Of a stretch of DNA of 64,000 nt, positions 8,519 through 16,057 are shown in pieces. A program made the position numbers and the translations under genes. Within the stretch, counting starts at the first letter, position 1. Every line of letters starts with the position of its first letter. Origin of the DNA: JAFDCJ01 sp964527835 (lineage in GTDB: Bacteria; Desulfobacterota; Desulfobacteria; Desulfobacterales; JAFDCJ01); contig CAZGNV010000001.1 of assembly GCA_964527835.1 (NCBI GenBank), positions 124,001-188,000 on the forward strand, written 5' to 3'. Below the pieces are notes generated by a model. That model was not told the DNA's origin. It did no database searches and saw only the letters and a list, made by a program, of their open reading frames with translations.

Positions 8519-9107
8519 GGCGGGTCTCCATGGCTCTTTTGAGGGTGACCTGGTCCACGTATTTGAGATCGCCCCCCATGGGAACCCCGGAGGCTATCCG
8601 CGACACCTTGGCCGTATAGGGTTCAAGCATTTTGGCAATGTAGGAGGCCGTCGTCTCCCCTTCCACGTTGGTGCCGGTGGCCAGGACGACTTCCCTGACC
8701 CCGCCGCTCTTGACCCGCTGCAGCAGTTCCCGGATACGAATGTCCTCCGCTCCGATGCCGTGCATGGGCGAGAGCGCACCGCCCAGAACATGATACTGCC
8801 CGCGAAAGGCCCCTGCTTTTTCCACGGCGATCATGTCCGCCGGCTGTTCCACCACGCACAGCAGCGTCGAATCCCTGGCCGGGTCCCGGCATATATGACA
8901 TAATTCATCATCGCTGAGAGCAAAACAGCGGCCGCAGAATCTGACCTTTTCCTTGACGGCCAGAATACTTTGCGCCAACTGCTCGGCTTCCCGCCGCGGA
9001 GCACGCAAAATGTGCATGGCCAGGCGCTCGGCCGTTTTTTCACCAATGCCCGGCAGCCGGGAAATATTTTTTATCAATGACTGAATCGATGGGGGGTAGT
9101 CGCCCAT
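8508..9107 (-). CDS. recR: Recombination mediator protein RecR
   Basis: A 199-residue protein of typical RecR length. An N-terminal helix-hairpin-helix (LPGIGEKTAERLAMH) is followed by the four-cysteine zinc finger (CGRCFALSDDELCHIC). The TOPRIM domain then starts at LCVVEQPADM and continues to the C-terminal ATP-binding-like segment. With RecO/RecF it loads RecA on gapped DNA in the cytoplasm. It sits directly after ybaB and dnaX, the widely conserved dnaX-ybaB-recR order. Confidence 0.97.
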   Translation of the reverse strand: MGDYPPSIQSLIKNISRLPGIGEKTAERLAMHILRAPRREAEQLAQSILAVKEKVRFCGRCFALSDDELCHICRDPARDSTLLCVVEQPADMIAVEKAGAFRGQYHVLGGALSPMHGIGAEDIRIRELLQRVKSGGVREVVLATGTNVEGETTASYIAKMLEPYTAKVSRIASGVPMGGDLKYVDQVTLKRAMETRHAM

Positions 9108-9123
9108 GGTAGCTTCACCCTTT

Positions 9124-9435
9124 TTATACCAGTCCCGGTATGTTCATGCCTCCGGTTAATTTGCTCATTTCGCTGCTGACCATCTCCTGGGCTTTCGCCA
9201 GGGCATCATTAACCGCCGCCAGCACCAGGTCCTGGAGCATTTCGACATCTTCGGGATCAACGACTTCCTGTTCTATCTGAATGGACAGGATTTGCTGTCG
9301 GCCGTTGGCGACTACTTTGACCATCCCGCCGCCGGCACTGGATTCCACGGTCTTTGCAGCCAGTTCTTCCTGCATTTTCATCATTTTGGCTTGAAGCTTC
9401 TGAGCCTGCTTCATCATGTTGGCCATACCTTTCAT
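9124..9435 (-). CDS. YbaB/EbfC nucleoid-associated protein
   Basis: A 103-residue YbaB/EbfC family protein starting at the ATG at 9435, which has an excellent AAGGAGG site; the frame is open upstream but that part lacks a start signal. The N-terminal helix is methionine- and lysine-rich (MANMMKQAQKLQAKMMKMQ), followed by the conserved VKVVANG and DPEDVEMLQDLVLAAVNDA segments. These homodimers bind DNA without strict sequence preference. Gene order dnaX-ybaB-recR supports the call. Confidence 0.93.
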   Translation of the reverse strand: MKGMANMMKQAQKLQAKMMKMQEELAAKTVESSAGGGMVKVVANGRQQILSIQIEQEVVDPEDVEMLQDLVLAAVNDALAKAQEMVSSEMSKLTGGMNIPGLV

Positions 9436-9477
9436 ACAAACCTCCTTAGAAAGCACTCGAAGCGCCACCGGCCGCTT

Positions 9478-11166
9478 CTAAAGCATCTTTACATCTACAA
9501 TTTTACCGTCGAAAATTTCAATTGCATCGGCCACCAGCGGGTGGTCAAGGGCCTTTTGTTTCAACTGGTTGGCCTGCTTTTTTTTTTCCAGACTGTCGCC
9601 GCCGGCGTCATCGCCGGTGGCCAGCCGGACCTTGCAATCGCTGCCGCAGACCCGGCGGCTGACGTTGCTCAGCAGCTCCATGTTCTTCCCGCGCTGGAGC
9701 ATGGCGGCACAAAACCCGTTGGCGGGCACTTCGATGGTCAAAACATCCGCCGTCACCTCCTTGACCCGGCAGCGCTCCAGGCTGGCTGCGAAAGATGGAT
9801 TTTTTTGAGCAATAACCGCTTTGATTTCCTGCCAGACGTCCTTGTCCCCGCCGGAAGATTCCCCTTCCGGCCCGGGCTGTCGGCTGCTGATCCGGTCCTG
9901 TTCGCTGGATGCCATCTGCGCATCATGCAGCAACGCCGCGTTGCTGTCGGAAGCAAGTTCCCGTGGTCGACTCCCGGTCGATCCTTCACCGCCGGCGGGC
10001 TGCTGCAATGTTTCACCACCGGCAGCTTCATTGCGCAGGGCATCGAGTTTGTCGATGAGCACGTCGATGGGCAGGGCGGGCTTTGCCTGGAGCATCCGGA
10101 TCAGGGCAATCTCCATAGCCAGCCGCGGCTGAAGGGACATCCTGATGGTCGTCGCCTGGTTGAAGAGCATGTCGAAAAATTGACCCAGGACCGACGCTGA
10201 CACTTTGCCCGCCTGGGCGACCAGCTGTTCGATTTCGCCGGCTGGAAGCTCCACCAGTTTGTCCACTTTCTTGCCCATGGCGGCCACCACCAGGTTCCGA
10301 AAATGTTCCAGCAGATCGGCATACAGTTTCTTCATGTCGTGCCCGTGGTCATAAACGTCATCGAGCACATCGAGCACCGTTGCTATATCACCCTCCAGGA
10401 TGGCGCTTCCCAGATCGTAAATCACTTTGCGATCGACAATCCCCAGGATGTCCAGCACCTGTCCGGTTTCTATTTTGCCCTGGGTGCAGCTCATCACCTG
10501 ATCCAGCAGGCTCAAAGCATCGCGCATGCTGCCGCCGGCTTCCCGGGCGATGAGGCCCAGGCTTTCATCTGCAATTTCAACCCCCTGACGTTGGCAGATC
10601 GAGGCCATGTGCCGGACGATGGCCTCCAGACTGACACGCCGAAAATCGTGCCGCTGACAGCGGGATAAAATGGTGATGGGGATTTTTTGCGGTTCGGTGG
10701 TCGCAAACAGAAACATGACGTGGGCGGGGGGTTCTTCCAGGGTCTTGAGCAGGGCATTGAAGGCCGGCGTGCTGAGCATGTGCACTTCATCGATAATATA
10801 AATCTTGTAAGCGCTACGCGCCGGCATGTATTTAACGTTTTCCCTCAACTCCCGGACCTGATCGACACTGTTGTTGGATGCCCCGTCAATTTCAAAGACA
10901 TCGGCGGCAAAACCCGAAGTGATCTCGCGGCAGGATCGGCATTCATTGCAGGGGGTCGGGGTCGGTCCCTTTTTGCAGTTCATCGCTTTGGCCAGGATGC
11001 GGGCGACGGTCGTCTTGCCGGTACCCCGGGGGCCTGAAAACAGGATTGCATGGGCCACCCGGCCGGATGCAATGGCATTGGCCAGCGTCCGGGTAATGTG
11101 GTCCTGTTCGACAACCTCGTCGAAGGATTGCGGCCGGTACTTGCGTGCCAGAACGAGATAGGACAT
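9478..11166 (-). CDS. dnaX: DNA polymerase III subunit gamma/tau
   Basis: A 562-residue clamp-loader ATPase. The Walker A is SGPRGTGKTT (about 44-53), a zinc module of CNECRSC type lies at about 73-82, and Walker B is IYIIDEVHML. The AAA+ lid and the gamma/tau domain III follow, then a variable Ser/Pro/Glu-rich linker (about 385-440) and a C-terminal domain. Near the 3' end (9579-9588 on the plus strand) there is an A10 run at codons about 526-529, a possible slippage site. The ATG at 11166 has only a weak ribosome-binding site. First gene of dnaX-ybaB-recR-ykgJ. Confidence 0.96.
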   Translation of the reverse strand: MSYLVLARKYRPQSFDEVVEQDHITRTLANAIASGRVAHAILFSGPRGTGKTTVARILAKAMNCKKGPTPTPCNECRSCREITSGFAADVFEIDGASNNSVDQVRELRENVKYMPARSAYKIYIIDEVHMLSTPAFNALLKTLEEPPAHVMFLFATTEPQKIPITILSRCQRHDFRRVSLEAIVRHMASICQRQGVEIADESLGLIAREAGGSMRDALSLLDQVMSCTQGKIETGQVLDILGIVDRKVIYDLGSAILEGDIATVLDVLDDVYDHGHDMKKLYADLLEHFRNLVVAAMGKKVDKLVELPAGEIEQLVAQAGKVSASVLGQFFDMLFNQATTIRMSLQPRLAMEIALIRMLQAKPALPIDVLIDKLDALRNEAAGGETLQQPAGGEGSTGSRPRELASDSNAALLHDAQMASSEQDRISSRQPGPEGESSGGDKDVWQEIKAVIAQKNPSFAASLERCRVKEVTADVLTIEVPANGFCAAMLQRGKNMELLSNVSRRVCGSDCKVRLATGDDAGGDSLEKKKQANQLKQKALDHPLVADAIEIFDGKIVDVKML

Positions 11167-11170
11167 GGAG

Positions 11171-11325
11171 AAGTGCCTGAAATTTAAAGTGTCTAAAGTT
11201 CGAAGTGCCTAAAGTTCGAAGTGCCTAAGCCAAGGCATTCTATCGGTTTTAATAAAAAGACGAAGCGCAGCGACACTAAAACTTTAGGCATTTTAGTGCA
11301 CTTAAGTGCACTTTAGGCACTTTAT
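11171..11325. repeat. Short direct and inverted repeat cluster upstream of dnaX
   Basis: A 16-base unit (GTGCCTAAAGTTCGAA) is repeated in tandem about two and a half times at 11189-11229. Its reverse complement (ACTTTAGGCA, CACTTTAGGCACTTT) recurs at 11281-11323, together with the palindrome AGTGCACTTAAGTGCACT. The block lies between dnaX and tRNA-Ser, so the arms could fold into a long hairpin in the dnaX leader. Confidence 0.65.
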
Positions 11326-11328
11326 TAA

Positions 11329-11422
11329 TGGCGGAGAGAGAGGGATTCGAACCCTCGGTGCCGCTTTTGGCAGCACACACGATTTCCAGTCGTGCTCCTT
11401 CAGCCAGCTCGGACATCTCTCC
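11329..11422 (-). tRNA. tRNA-Ser (anticodon GGA)
   Basis: A 94-base class II tRNA. The acceptor stem GGAGAGA pairs with TCTCTCC, the anticodon stem-loop is CACGA-CTGGAAA-TCGTG (anticodon GGA, reads UCC/UCU), a long variable arm follows, and the T loop is GGTTCGAATCC. The CCA end is encoded at 11329-11331. Confidence 0.95.
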
Positions 11423-11462
11423 GTTTGCGTTAATGGCTGCACTCTATTCTGCAGAAGGTTGC

Positions 11463-11490
11463 TGTCGCTCGAAAATGACTTTTTACGGGA
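11463..11490. repeat. Palindromic repeat, partial copy 3
   Basis: One arm of the palindromic family in reverse orientation (GTCGCTCGAAAATGACTTTT then TACGGG). It lies between the two tRNA-Ser genes. The other arm is missing. Confidence 0.65.
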
Positions 11491-11522
11491 TCCCGCTAAT
11501 AAGGCAGTTTACACCCTGGGTA

Positions 11523-11611
11523 TGGCGGAAGGGGCGAGATTCGAACTCGCGGAGGGCAGGACCCTCAGTAGTTTTCGAGACTACCGCCTTCAGCCACTCG
11601 GCCACCCTTCC
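11523..11611 (-). tRNA. tRNA-Ser (anticodon CGA)
   Basis: An 89-base class II tRNA. The acceptor GGAAGGG pairs with CCCTTCC, the anticodon arm is GTAGT-CTCGAAA-ACTAC (anticodon CGA, reads UCG), a long variable arm is present and CCA is encoded. It is read in the same direction as the tRNA-Ser (GGA) 100 bases downstream, so the two may share a transcript. Confidence 0.95.
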
Positions 11612-11745
11612 TGCAACCCGACGACGGGTAGGTTTCCATATACTTTTTACAGTGCACTGTCAATGGTCATATGCAAAGCCGCCCTTTTGATCCGGATGAT
11701 TAATTTTAAGTCCTTCGGAGCCGAATTGCAATCATAAATGCGTAT

Positions 11746-12468
11746 TCAGGGCTGGAACATCTGCTGCACCTCGGCGGTGTAACTTCCGTTTCTATCGTAC
11801 ACCAGTAATGGTGCCGCGATCTTGAGGCCAGGGTGTCCCTGCCGGATCCCGGCGATAATCACCCGCTTGGCCTCCGCCGAACAGTGGGAATGCACGCTGC
11901 GGATCAATTTCGGCTCCAGCCCTTCGTGCCGCATGCACGTCAAGATGTCGGTGAGCCGCTCGGCTGCATAGATGGTGACAAATCGTCCCCCGGGGTTGAG
12001 CATCCGGCCGGCGACCTGGATGATCTCATGCAGGTGAATTTTTATTTCATGGCGGGCCACCGCGCGCTGGCGGTTGGGATTTATTCTTCCGGAGCCTTGC
12101 CTGCGATAGGGTGGATTGCAAACCACCAGGTCCACAGCTCCCCCCGTGATTGCTGGCCGCAGCTGCTTCATGTCGGTCGCCAACACGGTAATGCGCCCCT
12201 GCATCCGGTTGTCGGCAACATTGAGACGCGCCAGTCGAGCAAGTCTGCTTTGCACTTCCACGGCGTAAACGACGATTGCGGGTCGCCGGTAGGCCATGAT
12301 CAATGCCACGATGCCGCAGCCGGTGCCCAGCTCGAGCACTTTGTCGCCCGGCTGGCTTGCGGCATGGTGGGCCAGCAGCACCGCATCAATGGAAAACCGG
12401 TAACCGCTGCGTTCCTGTTTTACCAGGATCCGACCGTCAAAAAATGTGTCGACCGTCACCTCGTCCAT
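11746..12468 (-). CDS. tRNA1(Val) adenine-37 N6-methyltransferase-like protein
   Basis: A 240-residue Rossmann-fold methyltransferase. The SAM-binding motif I is VLELGTGCGIVALIMA (about 44-59) and the catalytic NPPY motif is VVCNPPYRR. The start region (FFDGRILVKQERSGYRFSIDAVLL) matches the TrmN6/YfiC group, which methylates N6 of A37 in tRNA1(Val). NPPY methyltransferases can have other targets, so the substrate is inferred. It lies 10 bases after the DciA-like gene and is probably co-transcribed with it. Confidence 0.85.
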   Translation of the reverse strand: MDEVTVDTFFDGRILVKQERSGYRFSIDAVLLAHHAASQPGDKVLELGTGCGIVALIMAYRRPAIVVYAVEVQSRLARLARLNVADNRMQGRITVLATDMKQLRPAITGGAVDLVVCNPPYRRQGSGRINPNRQRAVARHEIKIHLHEIIQVAGRMLNPGGRFVTIYAAERLTDILTCMRHEGLEPKLIRSVHSHCSAEAKRVIIAGIRQGHPGLKIAAPLLVYDRNGSYTAEVQQMFQP

Positions 12469-12478
12469 CTGCAGCCCC

Positions 12479-12796
12479 TTACGCCAGTGGTCCGATCTTG
12501 AACTTCAGGTCCTCGATCAGCGCTTTGCCCAGGGCGGCGTTCAGTTTGGCGATCATCTCTTTTTTGAGGAACTGGAGCTGATGAATCCAGGCCGGACTGA
12601 TCACGTGCACCAGCAGAATTTTTCCCTTGAACGCGGCCGGCCGCGCATTGTCGGCAATGGGAGCACCCAGCACACGGTCCCACAGATCCCATATCTGAAC
12701 CAGCTGGGAATCGGAATCACGCCGGTAGGTTTTAATGAGCGTGTCAATGATGGGACCGATGGGTTCGAATTGCGCTTTGTATCTTTTGCGTTTCAT
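12479..12796 (-). CDS. DciA-like DUF721 protein
   Basis: A 105-residue protein from the ATG at 12796 (GGAAG upstream); the frame is open 13 codons further up. The pattern LVQIWDLWDRVLG, then IADNARPAAFKGKILLVHV and SPAWIHQLQFLKKEMIAKLN, is the DUF721/DciA core. DciA helps load the replicative helicase DnaB in bacteria lacking DnaC. It is transcribed away from hflK with a 244-base gap. Identity rests on the DUF721 pattern only. Confidence 0.8.
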   Translation of the reverse strand: MKRKRYKAQFEPIGPIIDTLIKTYRRDSDSQLVQIWDLWDRVLGAPIADNARPAAFKGKILLVHVISPAWIHQLQFLKKEMIAKLNAALGKALIEDLKFKIGPLA

Positions 12797-12861
12797 CTTC
12801 CAAAACTTTTTGCCAGCCGTCCGGCGGCATGTCAAGCAAAACCCGTCTGGATGCTTTTTGC

Positions 12862-12890
12862 TTGACTTGAGCAGTTCGGTACCTTATTTT
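12862..12890 (+). promoter_or_regulatory. Candidate sigma-70 promoter for hflKC
   Basis: TTGACT at 12862 and TATTTT at 12885 are separated by 17 bases. The site lies about 150 bases upstream of hflK in the divergent gap after the DciA-like gene start. Confidence 0.5.
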
Positions 12891-13040
12891 ACGGGTCTAG
12901 GCGGCATTTTATTTTCAGGTCTGCATTCGATGAGTTCTTCAAAGGTCTTTTTGTGAGCGTTTTTTTCGAACCGTCAATTTTTCATCTCTTTCTGGTCTGT
13001 CAAAAACCGCAAACTGCAACCATAAACGGGAAATTACATT

Positions 13041-14078
13041 ATGAGCTGGGACTGGGACAAGCTAAAACAGCAACAGCAGGGGGGACAGGGCGGTGTTCCT
13101 CCCCCCCAGATGGATGAAATTCTGAATAAATTAAAAAAATTCAAGCTGCCCGGCGGTCCGGTGGTCATCCTGGCCATCATCGCCCTGTTGATCGCCAGCA
13201 CGACCTTCTTTACAGTCAAGCAAGACGAGGTGGGCATCGTCCAGCGTTTCGGACGCTACGTTCGGGCTGCACAGCCGGGGCTCAACTTCAAACTGCCGGT
13301 GGGCATCGAGAAGGTCACCAAGGTCAATGTCAAACAGATCCGCACCGAAGAGTTCGGCTTTACCACTTCCCGGATAGAGCGGCGCTCCCGGTATAGTCCC
13401 GGCAGGGAGAGCATGAACGTTTCCCTGATGCTGACCGGGGATCTGAATGTCGCCCTGGTTCCCTGGATTGTGCAGTACCGGGTAAAAGATCCGTACCAGT
13501 ACCTGTTCAAGGTGCGCGAAGTGCAGAACGTGCTGGTTGATATCTCCGAGGCCACCATGCGCCTGGTGGTGGGCGACCGCAGCATTAACGAGGTGATCAG
13601 CAAGCGGGACGAAATTGCGGTGGAAGCCAAAGACCTGCTGCAGCAGGAACTCGATCAGGCCGAAACCGGCATCCACGTCGTGACCGTGGAAATGAAAAAA
13701 ACCAACGTGCCGGGACCGGTTCAACCGTCTTTCAATGAAGTCAACCAGGCCGTCCAGGAAAAAGAACAGGTGATCTACCAGGCCAAGGAGGACTACAACA
13801 AGGCCATTCCCCAGGCCCGCGGCGAGGCGGAACGGACCATCAAGGCCGCCGAGGGATACGCCCTGAAGCGGGTCAACCGCGCCAAGGGCGATGCCGCCCG
13901 GTTTGTGGACGTTTACAATGCATATAACAAGGCCAGGGATGTGACCAAGCGGCGCATGTACCTGGAGGCCTTGCGGAAACTGCTTCCCAATACGGGAGCC
14001 ACCTACATCGTCGACGCGGAGATGAAAAACCTTCTACCCTTGCTCAACCTCGGCAAACAAAGCGGAGCAGAAAAATGA
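13041..14078 (+). CDS. hflK: FtsH protease activity modulator HflK
   Basis: A 345-residue membrane protein. The N terminus is Gln/Gly/Pro-rich and cytoplasmic, one transmembrane helix lies at about 41-62 (VVILAIIALLIASTTFF), and an SPFH/band 7 domain follows from VKQDEVGIVQRFGRYV. A helical C-terminal stretch rich in Ala/Glu/Arg (about 230-300) is typical of the HflK/C cage that encloses FtsH. The stop overlaps the hflC start (ATGA). Co-operonic hflC confirms the assignment. Confidence 0.94.
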   Translation: MSWDWDKLKQQQQGGQGGVPPPQMDEILNKLKKFKLPGGPVVILAIIALLIASTTFFTVKQDEVGIVQRFGRYVRAAQPGLNFKLPVGIEKVTKVNVKQIRTEEFGFTTSRIERRSRYSPGRESMNVSLMLTGDLNVALVPWIVQYRVKDPYQYLFKVREVQNVLVDISEATMRLVVGDRSINEVISKRDEIAVEAKDLLQQELDQAETGIHVVTVEMKKTNVPGPVQPSFNEVNQAVQEKEQVIYQAKEDYNKAIPQARGEAERTIKAAEGYALKRVNRAKGDAARFVDVYNAYNKARDVTKRRMYLEALRKLLPNTGATYIVDAEMKNLLPLLNLGKQSGAEK

Positions 14079-15016
14079 AATTCAAAGGCCTTTATATCAT
14101 CATCGTGATCGCCGCGGCGGCTCTGGTCTACAACGCCGCCTATACCGTCAGTGAAACCGAGCAGGTGGTCATCACCCAGTTCGGCCGCATCATCGGCGAC
14201 GCCATCAAGGAGCCCGGGCTGAAGTTCAAAATCCCGTTTATCCAGAATGCCAACGTTTTTCCCAAAAACCTGCTGACCTGGGACGGAGATCCGGGCCAGG
14301 TCCCCACCCGGGACAAGACCTTCATCTGGGTGGACACCTTTGCCCTCTGGAAAATCACGGATCCGATCAAATTCTTTCAAACGGTCAACAACCGCTTCAA
14401 CGCCCTGACAAAGCTCAACGACATCATCGATCCGGCGGTGCGCAACTACATCACCTCCAACCGGTTGATCGAAGCCGTGCGCAAATCAAACCGCGAACTG
14501 GACACTGCCGAAATCGGCCTGGAAGATGTTGAAAAGGAAGTCCGGCAGACCTATGAAATCCAGTTCGGCCGGCAGAAGATCACCGGGGGCATCAAGGAAC
14601 AGGCCCGTCCCAAACTGGCGCCTTTCGGCATCGAGCTGGTGGATGTGATGATCAAGCGCATCAATTACGTGGAGGCGGTTCGAAAGTCGGTCTACGGCCG
14701 GATGATTGCCGAGCGCAAGCAGATCGCCGAAAAGTTCCGCTCCGAGGGCCAGGGGGAGGCCCGCAAAATCCTGGGTGAAAAAGAAAGAGACCTGCAGCAG
14801 ATCACCTCCCAGGCATACCGCAAGGCCCAGGAAATCAAGGGCAAGGCCGATGCCGAGGCCACCATGATCTATGCCAAGGCTTACGGCCTGGATCCGGAGT
14901 TTTATTCTTTTATCCAGACCATGGACATTTACAGCAAAACCCTGGGCAAGAAAAACACGTTGATCCTTTCCACCGATTCGGAGTTTTTCAAATATCTTAA
15001 AGGGTACTCGGAGTAA
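14075..15016 (+). CDS. hflC: FtsH protease modulator HflC
   Basis: A 313-residue SPFH protein with one N-terminal transmembrane helix (about 5-22, LYIIIVIAAAALVYNAA). The band 7 domain starts at VSETEQVVITQFGRIIG, and a long Ala/Arg/Glu-rich helix occupies about 205-270. It pairs with HflK to form the inner-membrane cage that limits FtsH access to substrates. The start overlaps the hflK stop. The stop codon lies in the first unit of a 24-base tandem duplication, followed by a terminator. Confidence 0.94.
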   Translation: MKFKGLYIIIVIAAAALVYNAAYTVSETEQVVITQFGRIIGDAIKEPGLKFKIPFIQNANVFPKNLLTWDGDPGQVPTRDKTFIWVDTFALWKITDPIKFFQTVNNRFNALTKLNDIIDPAVRNYITSNRLIEAVRKSNRELDTAEIGLEDVEKEVRQTYEIQFGRQKITGGIKEQARPKLAPFGIELVDVMIKRINYVEAVRKSVYGRMIAERKQIAEKFRSEGQGEARKILGEKERDLQQITSQAYRKAQEIKGKADAEATMIYAKAYGLDPEFYSFIQTMDIYSKTLGKKNTLILSTDSEFFKYLKGYSE

Positions 15017-15047
15017 AGAATCCAAGGGTACTCGGAGTAAAGAATCC
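15002..15047 (+). repeat. 24-base tandem duplication across the hflC stop
   Basis: GGGTACTCGGAGTAAAGAAT at 15002 recurs at 15026, period 24. The first unit holds the last hflC codons and the stop; the second is just downstream. It looks like a recent local duplication. Confidence 0.85.
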
Positions 15048-15080
15048 CGGCCCAGAGGACCAGGTTTTCAAGAATGAATA

Positions 15081-15118
15081 AAAAAGCACCGGTGCGCCGC
15101 GCAGGCCCGGTGCTTTTA
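15081..15118. terminator. Bidirectional rho-independent terminator
   Basis: AAAAAGCACCGG and CCGGTGCTTTT form an 8-10 bp GC-rich stem around a short loop, with T-tracts reading out on both strands. It serves hflC (plus) and the bS22-type gene (minus). Confidence 0.85.
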
Positions 15119-15153
15119 TCTATGATCAGCCGAACAGAAAACCCCTGTTATGT

Positions 15154-15252
15154 TTAGCGGCCCTTTCTTCTTTGATGACGCGTTTTGGCCAGAAGTTTTC
15201 GGTGCTTGTGCTTTCTCATCTTTTTTCTGCGTTTTTTCACGACACTGCCCAA
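15154..15252 (-). CDS. Small ribosomal protein bS22 / AURKAIP1-COX24 (mS38) domain protein
   Basis: A 32-codon gene starting with TTG at 15252, seven bases after a perfect AGGAGG (15259-15264). The product is extremely basic: it begins GSVVKKRRKKMRKHKHRK and ends LLAKTRHQRRKGR. This matches my recollection of the bacterial AURKAIP1/COX24-domain proteins, related to mitochondrial mS38 and described as bS22 in mycobacterial ribosomes. It would sit near the decoding region of the 30S subunit. A nearby in-frame ATG is only an internal methionine, and the ATG within the Shine-Dalgarno region leads to an early stop, so TTG is the only credible start. It ends against the shared terminator. Confidence 0.85.
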   Translation of the reverse strand: MGSVVKKRRKKMRKHKHRKLLAKTRHQRRKGR

Positions 15253-15302
15253 TTCATCACCTCCTTTCAATGAAAATTCTTATTCATGAAGGTTTTTCGA
15301 TT

Positions 15303-15376
15303 CAGCGAAACCCTGAACAGCTCCCGAAAAGGCTTGTCCAAGCGAGAAAATTCGACTTTTTGCGACTTCATCATGT
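15303..15376. repeat. Solo arm of the long palindromic element, copy 4
   Basis: This stretch matches the right arm of the 46.0-46.2 kb element almost base for base: ACCCTGAACAGCTCCCGAAA, GGCTTG, then GCGAGAAAATTCGACTTTTT and CGACTTCATCATG. The left arm is absent, so this is half an element. It lies upstream of the bS22-type gene and the divergent PilZ gene. Confidence 0.8.
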
Positions 15377-15544
15377 TCTGTCTGTCTAACACAGGCGCGC
15401 AGTCCATGTCCACAGTTTTTTCAATTGCCGGGCGTGGAAAAACATGCCGAAATGTGGTATAAGTAAATGATAAGGTTAAGCAACAGACCCCAAATAACAA
15501 TCCGGGATATCTTTTCCGGTTCCAGATACACTGGGAAGGAATGC

Positions 15545-16051
15545 ATGTCAAATCAGTTGATTGTCAACACGATTGCCATCGGGGGGGCCATTTTTGCCGG
15601 CCTGATCCTGTTCTGGTTTGTCCACGTATTTCTGAAAAAACGACTGGCTCCGGATCAGTCACTCCAGCAGGCAGCGGCACTGGAAAAAATTGCCTGGGAA
15701 GAAAAACGCCGCTATCCGCGGGTGGCGGTTTCCTGGAATGCCCTGATCGAAAACGGACCGGAAGGCATTCCGGTCCAGTTGAAGGACATCAGCCGGGGAG
15801 GCGCCTTCGTCGTCTGTCCGGACCCTCTACCGATCAATGCAAAACTGAAAATCACCCTGCTCACACCCCATGGAGAGCCTTTCAGCCTGAATGCCGAGGT
15901 GGTCTGGTCGAATGCCAACATGCCGCTGCAAGAAGTTGTCAACCGCGGCATGGGAATTCGTTTTGTCGACAATGCGGCTCCAGACCGCAACCGTCTGAGC
16001 GATGCCATCAGCGCCTCTTTTAAAAACAACGACAGCGAACACGACGCCTGA
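15545..16051 (+). CDS. Membrane-anchored PilZ-domain protein
   Basis: A 168-residue protein from the ATG at 15545 (GGGAAGGA upstream). One transmembrane helix lies at about 6-30 (IVNTIAIGGAIFAGLILFWF), followed by a cytoplasmic PilZ domain. The c-di-GMP motifs are present: RRYPRVAVSW (RxxxR type) at about 57-66 and DISRGGAF (D/NxSxxG) at about 84-91. It is a probable c-di-GMP sensor at the inner membrane. Six bases separate it from the HExxH gene, so the two are probably co-transcribed. The effector process is unknown. Confidence 0.87.
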   Translation: MSNQLIVNTIAIGGAIFAGLILFWFVHVFLKKRLAPDQSLQQAAALEKIAWEEKRRYPRVAVSWNALIENGPEGIPVQLKDISRGGAFVVCPDPLPINAKLKITLLTPHGEPFSLNAEVVWSNANMPLQEVVNRGMGIRFVDNAAPDRNRLSDAISASFKNNDSEHDA

Positions 16052-16057
16052 ATCGCC

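Noticed and set aside
11171..11325. A CRISPR array, because of short direct repeats
   Set aside because: Units are tandem without unique spacers of constant length, and no cas genes are near.
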